A DNA stretch of 64,000 nt from Pacificimonas sp963710205. Its GTDB lineage: Bacteria > Pseudomonadota > Alphaproteobacteria > Sphingomonadales > Sphingomonadaceae. Numbering within the stretch: position 1 is the stretch's first letter; every line of letters starts with the position of its first letter. Below are positions 63,126-64,000 of this stretch, piece by piece. The position numbers and the translations under genes were made by a program. Location of the stretch: assembly GCA_963710205.1 (NCBI GenBank), contig CAVPZG010000002.1, forward strand, positions 1 to 64,000, written 5' to 3'. The notes under the pieces are model-generated. The model was not told where the DNA came from, searched no databases, and saw only the letters and a list, made by a program, of their open reading frames with translations.

Positions 63126-64000
63126 CTGAAAATCCTCTGTACGCGTTTCAGGCCGTCCGCCAGTTTCTCGACATCCGATTCCACCGAATAGATCCCAAAA
63201 CTGGCGCGGGCCGTGGCGGGAACATCCAGCGTCTTCATCAGCGGCTGACAGCAGTGATGCCCGGCGCGGATGGCGACGCCCTCCTCGTCCAATATGGTCG
63301 CGATGTCGTGCGGATGCACCCCCTCCATGGTGAAGGAGGTGATGCCGGTGCCGTCTTCGGGACCATAAAGGGTGAGTGAGTTGATCTGGCGAAGGGCCGT
63401 CCGCGCCATTTGGGCGAGCGCGCGCTCATGGCCGTCGATCGCCTGGGGACCGATTTGTTCGACATAGTCGATGGCCGCATGAAGGCCGATGGCGCCGACA
63501 ATATGCGGCGTCCCTGCCTCGAAGCGTCCGGGCGGCGGTGCCCATGTGGAGCCCGCGAAGGTGACGTCCTCGATCATCGACCCGCCGCCCTGATAAGGGG
63601 CCATGTCGGCAAGGATCTCTCCGCGCGCCCACAGGATGCCGATGCCGGTCGGGCCATAAAGCTTGTGGCCCGAAAAGGTGTAGAAGTCCGCGTCCAGGGC
63701 CTGAACGTCCACGGCCATGCGGGGCGCGGCCTGGCAGCCGTCGACCAGCAGTTTTGCGCCCACGGCATGCGCCGCTGCCGCCATACGCCTGACATCGGTC
63801 ACGCCGCCCAGCACGTTCGAGACATGGGTGATGGCGACGATCTTCGTGCGCGGGCCGATCAGCGCCTCCGCGGCGTCGCAATCGATCTGGTGATCGGCGG
63901 TCAGCGGCGCGACGTCGATATGCGCGCCGACGCGCTGGGCCAGCAGCTGCCAGGGCACGATATTCGAATGATGCTCAAGCGCGCTGAGAAGGATGCGGTC
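63122..64000 (-). CDS. sufS: Cysteine desulfurase SufS, 5' part outside the window
   Basis: The frame is open to the right edge (64000), giving 293 residues of the C-terminal part. The first visible codons read DRILLSALEHHSNIVPWQLL, a region that always precedes the PLP-binding site. The PLP Lys lies in FSGHKLYGPTGIGILW, and the active Cys in RAGHHCCQPLMKTL; the latter, with its RAGHHC start, defines the SufS/CsdA (group II) type. It removes sulfur from cysteine for Suf cluster synthesis. The remaining suf genes likely lie outside to the right. Confidence 0.95.
   Translation of the reverse strand, partial: DRILLSALEHHSNIVPWQLLAQRVGAHIDVAPLTADHQIDCDAAEALIGPRTKIVAITHVSNVLGGVTDVRRMAAAAHAVGAKLLVDGCQAAPRMAVDVQALDADFYTFSGHKLYGPTGIGILWARGEILADMAPYQGGGSMIEDVTFAGSTWAPPPGRFEAGTPHIVGAIGLHAAIDYVEQIGPQAIDGHERALAQMARTALRQINSLTLYGPEDGTGITSFTMEGVHPHDIATILDEEGVAIRAGHHCCQPLMKTLDVPATARASFGIYSVESDVEKLADGLKRVQRIFR

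Overview
The window is chromosomal DNA of a GC-rich alphaproteobacterium, most likely a member of the Sphingomonadales. The evidence is a 16S-tRNA-Ile-tRNA-Ala-23S-5S-tRNA-fMet operon with alphaproteobacterial 16S signatures, a serine palmitoyltransferase/acyl carrier protein/SDR sphingolipid cluster, a DUF4167 gene behind prmC, the metX-metW pair, and many start/stop overlaps (ATGA, GTGA). Genus cannot be set from sequence reading alone. No prophage, insertion sequence, integron or CRISPR array was seen; base composition is even apart from the rRNA operon.

Layout. 1-7.7 kb: end of a DUF21/CBS-CorC protein, a flavin oxidoreductase, a VOC protein, an alpha/beta hydrolase, a two-gene ABC exporter (minus strand) and queG. 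7.7-15 kb: PfkB kinase, fused 5-oxoprolinase, DUF969, DUF979 and DUF2891, read here as a candidate pyroglutamate uptake and breakdown unit. 15-17.3 kb: an unknown membrane-anchored protein and folP. 17.4-20.6 kb: sphingolipid genes cerR-acp-spt plus a methyltransferase. 20.4-25 kb: a small membrane protein, a membrane-tethered LuxR/DUF4019 regulator, metW-metX, a YciI protein and lrgA-lrgB. 25.1-27.1 kb: rpmB and three small overlapping genes. 27.1-30 kb: thiolase, PhaC-like hydrolase and phaR (PHA metabolism), the last two divergent with overlapping start codons. 30-34.8 kb: a PEP-CTERM protein with a sigma-54 type promoter and an upstream inverted repeat, accA, xerD, a large exported protein and a 46-codon membrane ORF. 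34.8-40.7 kb: aroK-aroB, hisS-prfA-prmC, a structured intergenic element, DUF4167. 40.8-43 kb: porin, small membrane protein, CBS protein.

43.2-48.8 kb: one complete rRNA operon with promoter, RNase III type processing stems and an intrinsic terminator. 49.1-64 kb: amidohydrolase, DUF885 peptidase-like protein, TSUP transporter with TIGR02186 partner, HerA-type ATPase, M19 dipeptidase, kup, mltA-smr, a VOC/WYL-regulator pair, and the 3' end of a suf operon (sufS-sufT-sufA, minus strand) that runs off the window.

Most of the window is housekeeping. The stretches that reward a second look are the 5-oxoprolinase/DUF969/DUF979/DUF2891 unit, the sigma-54/enhancer arrangement ahead of the PEP-CTERM gene, the interlocked phaR/phaC-like starts, the sphingolipid cluster with its extra methyltransferase, and the folded element between prmC and the DUF4167 gene.
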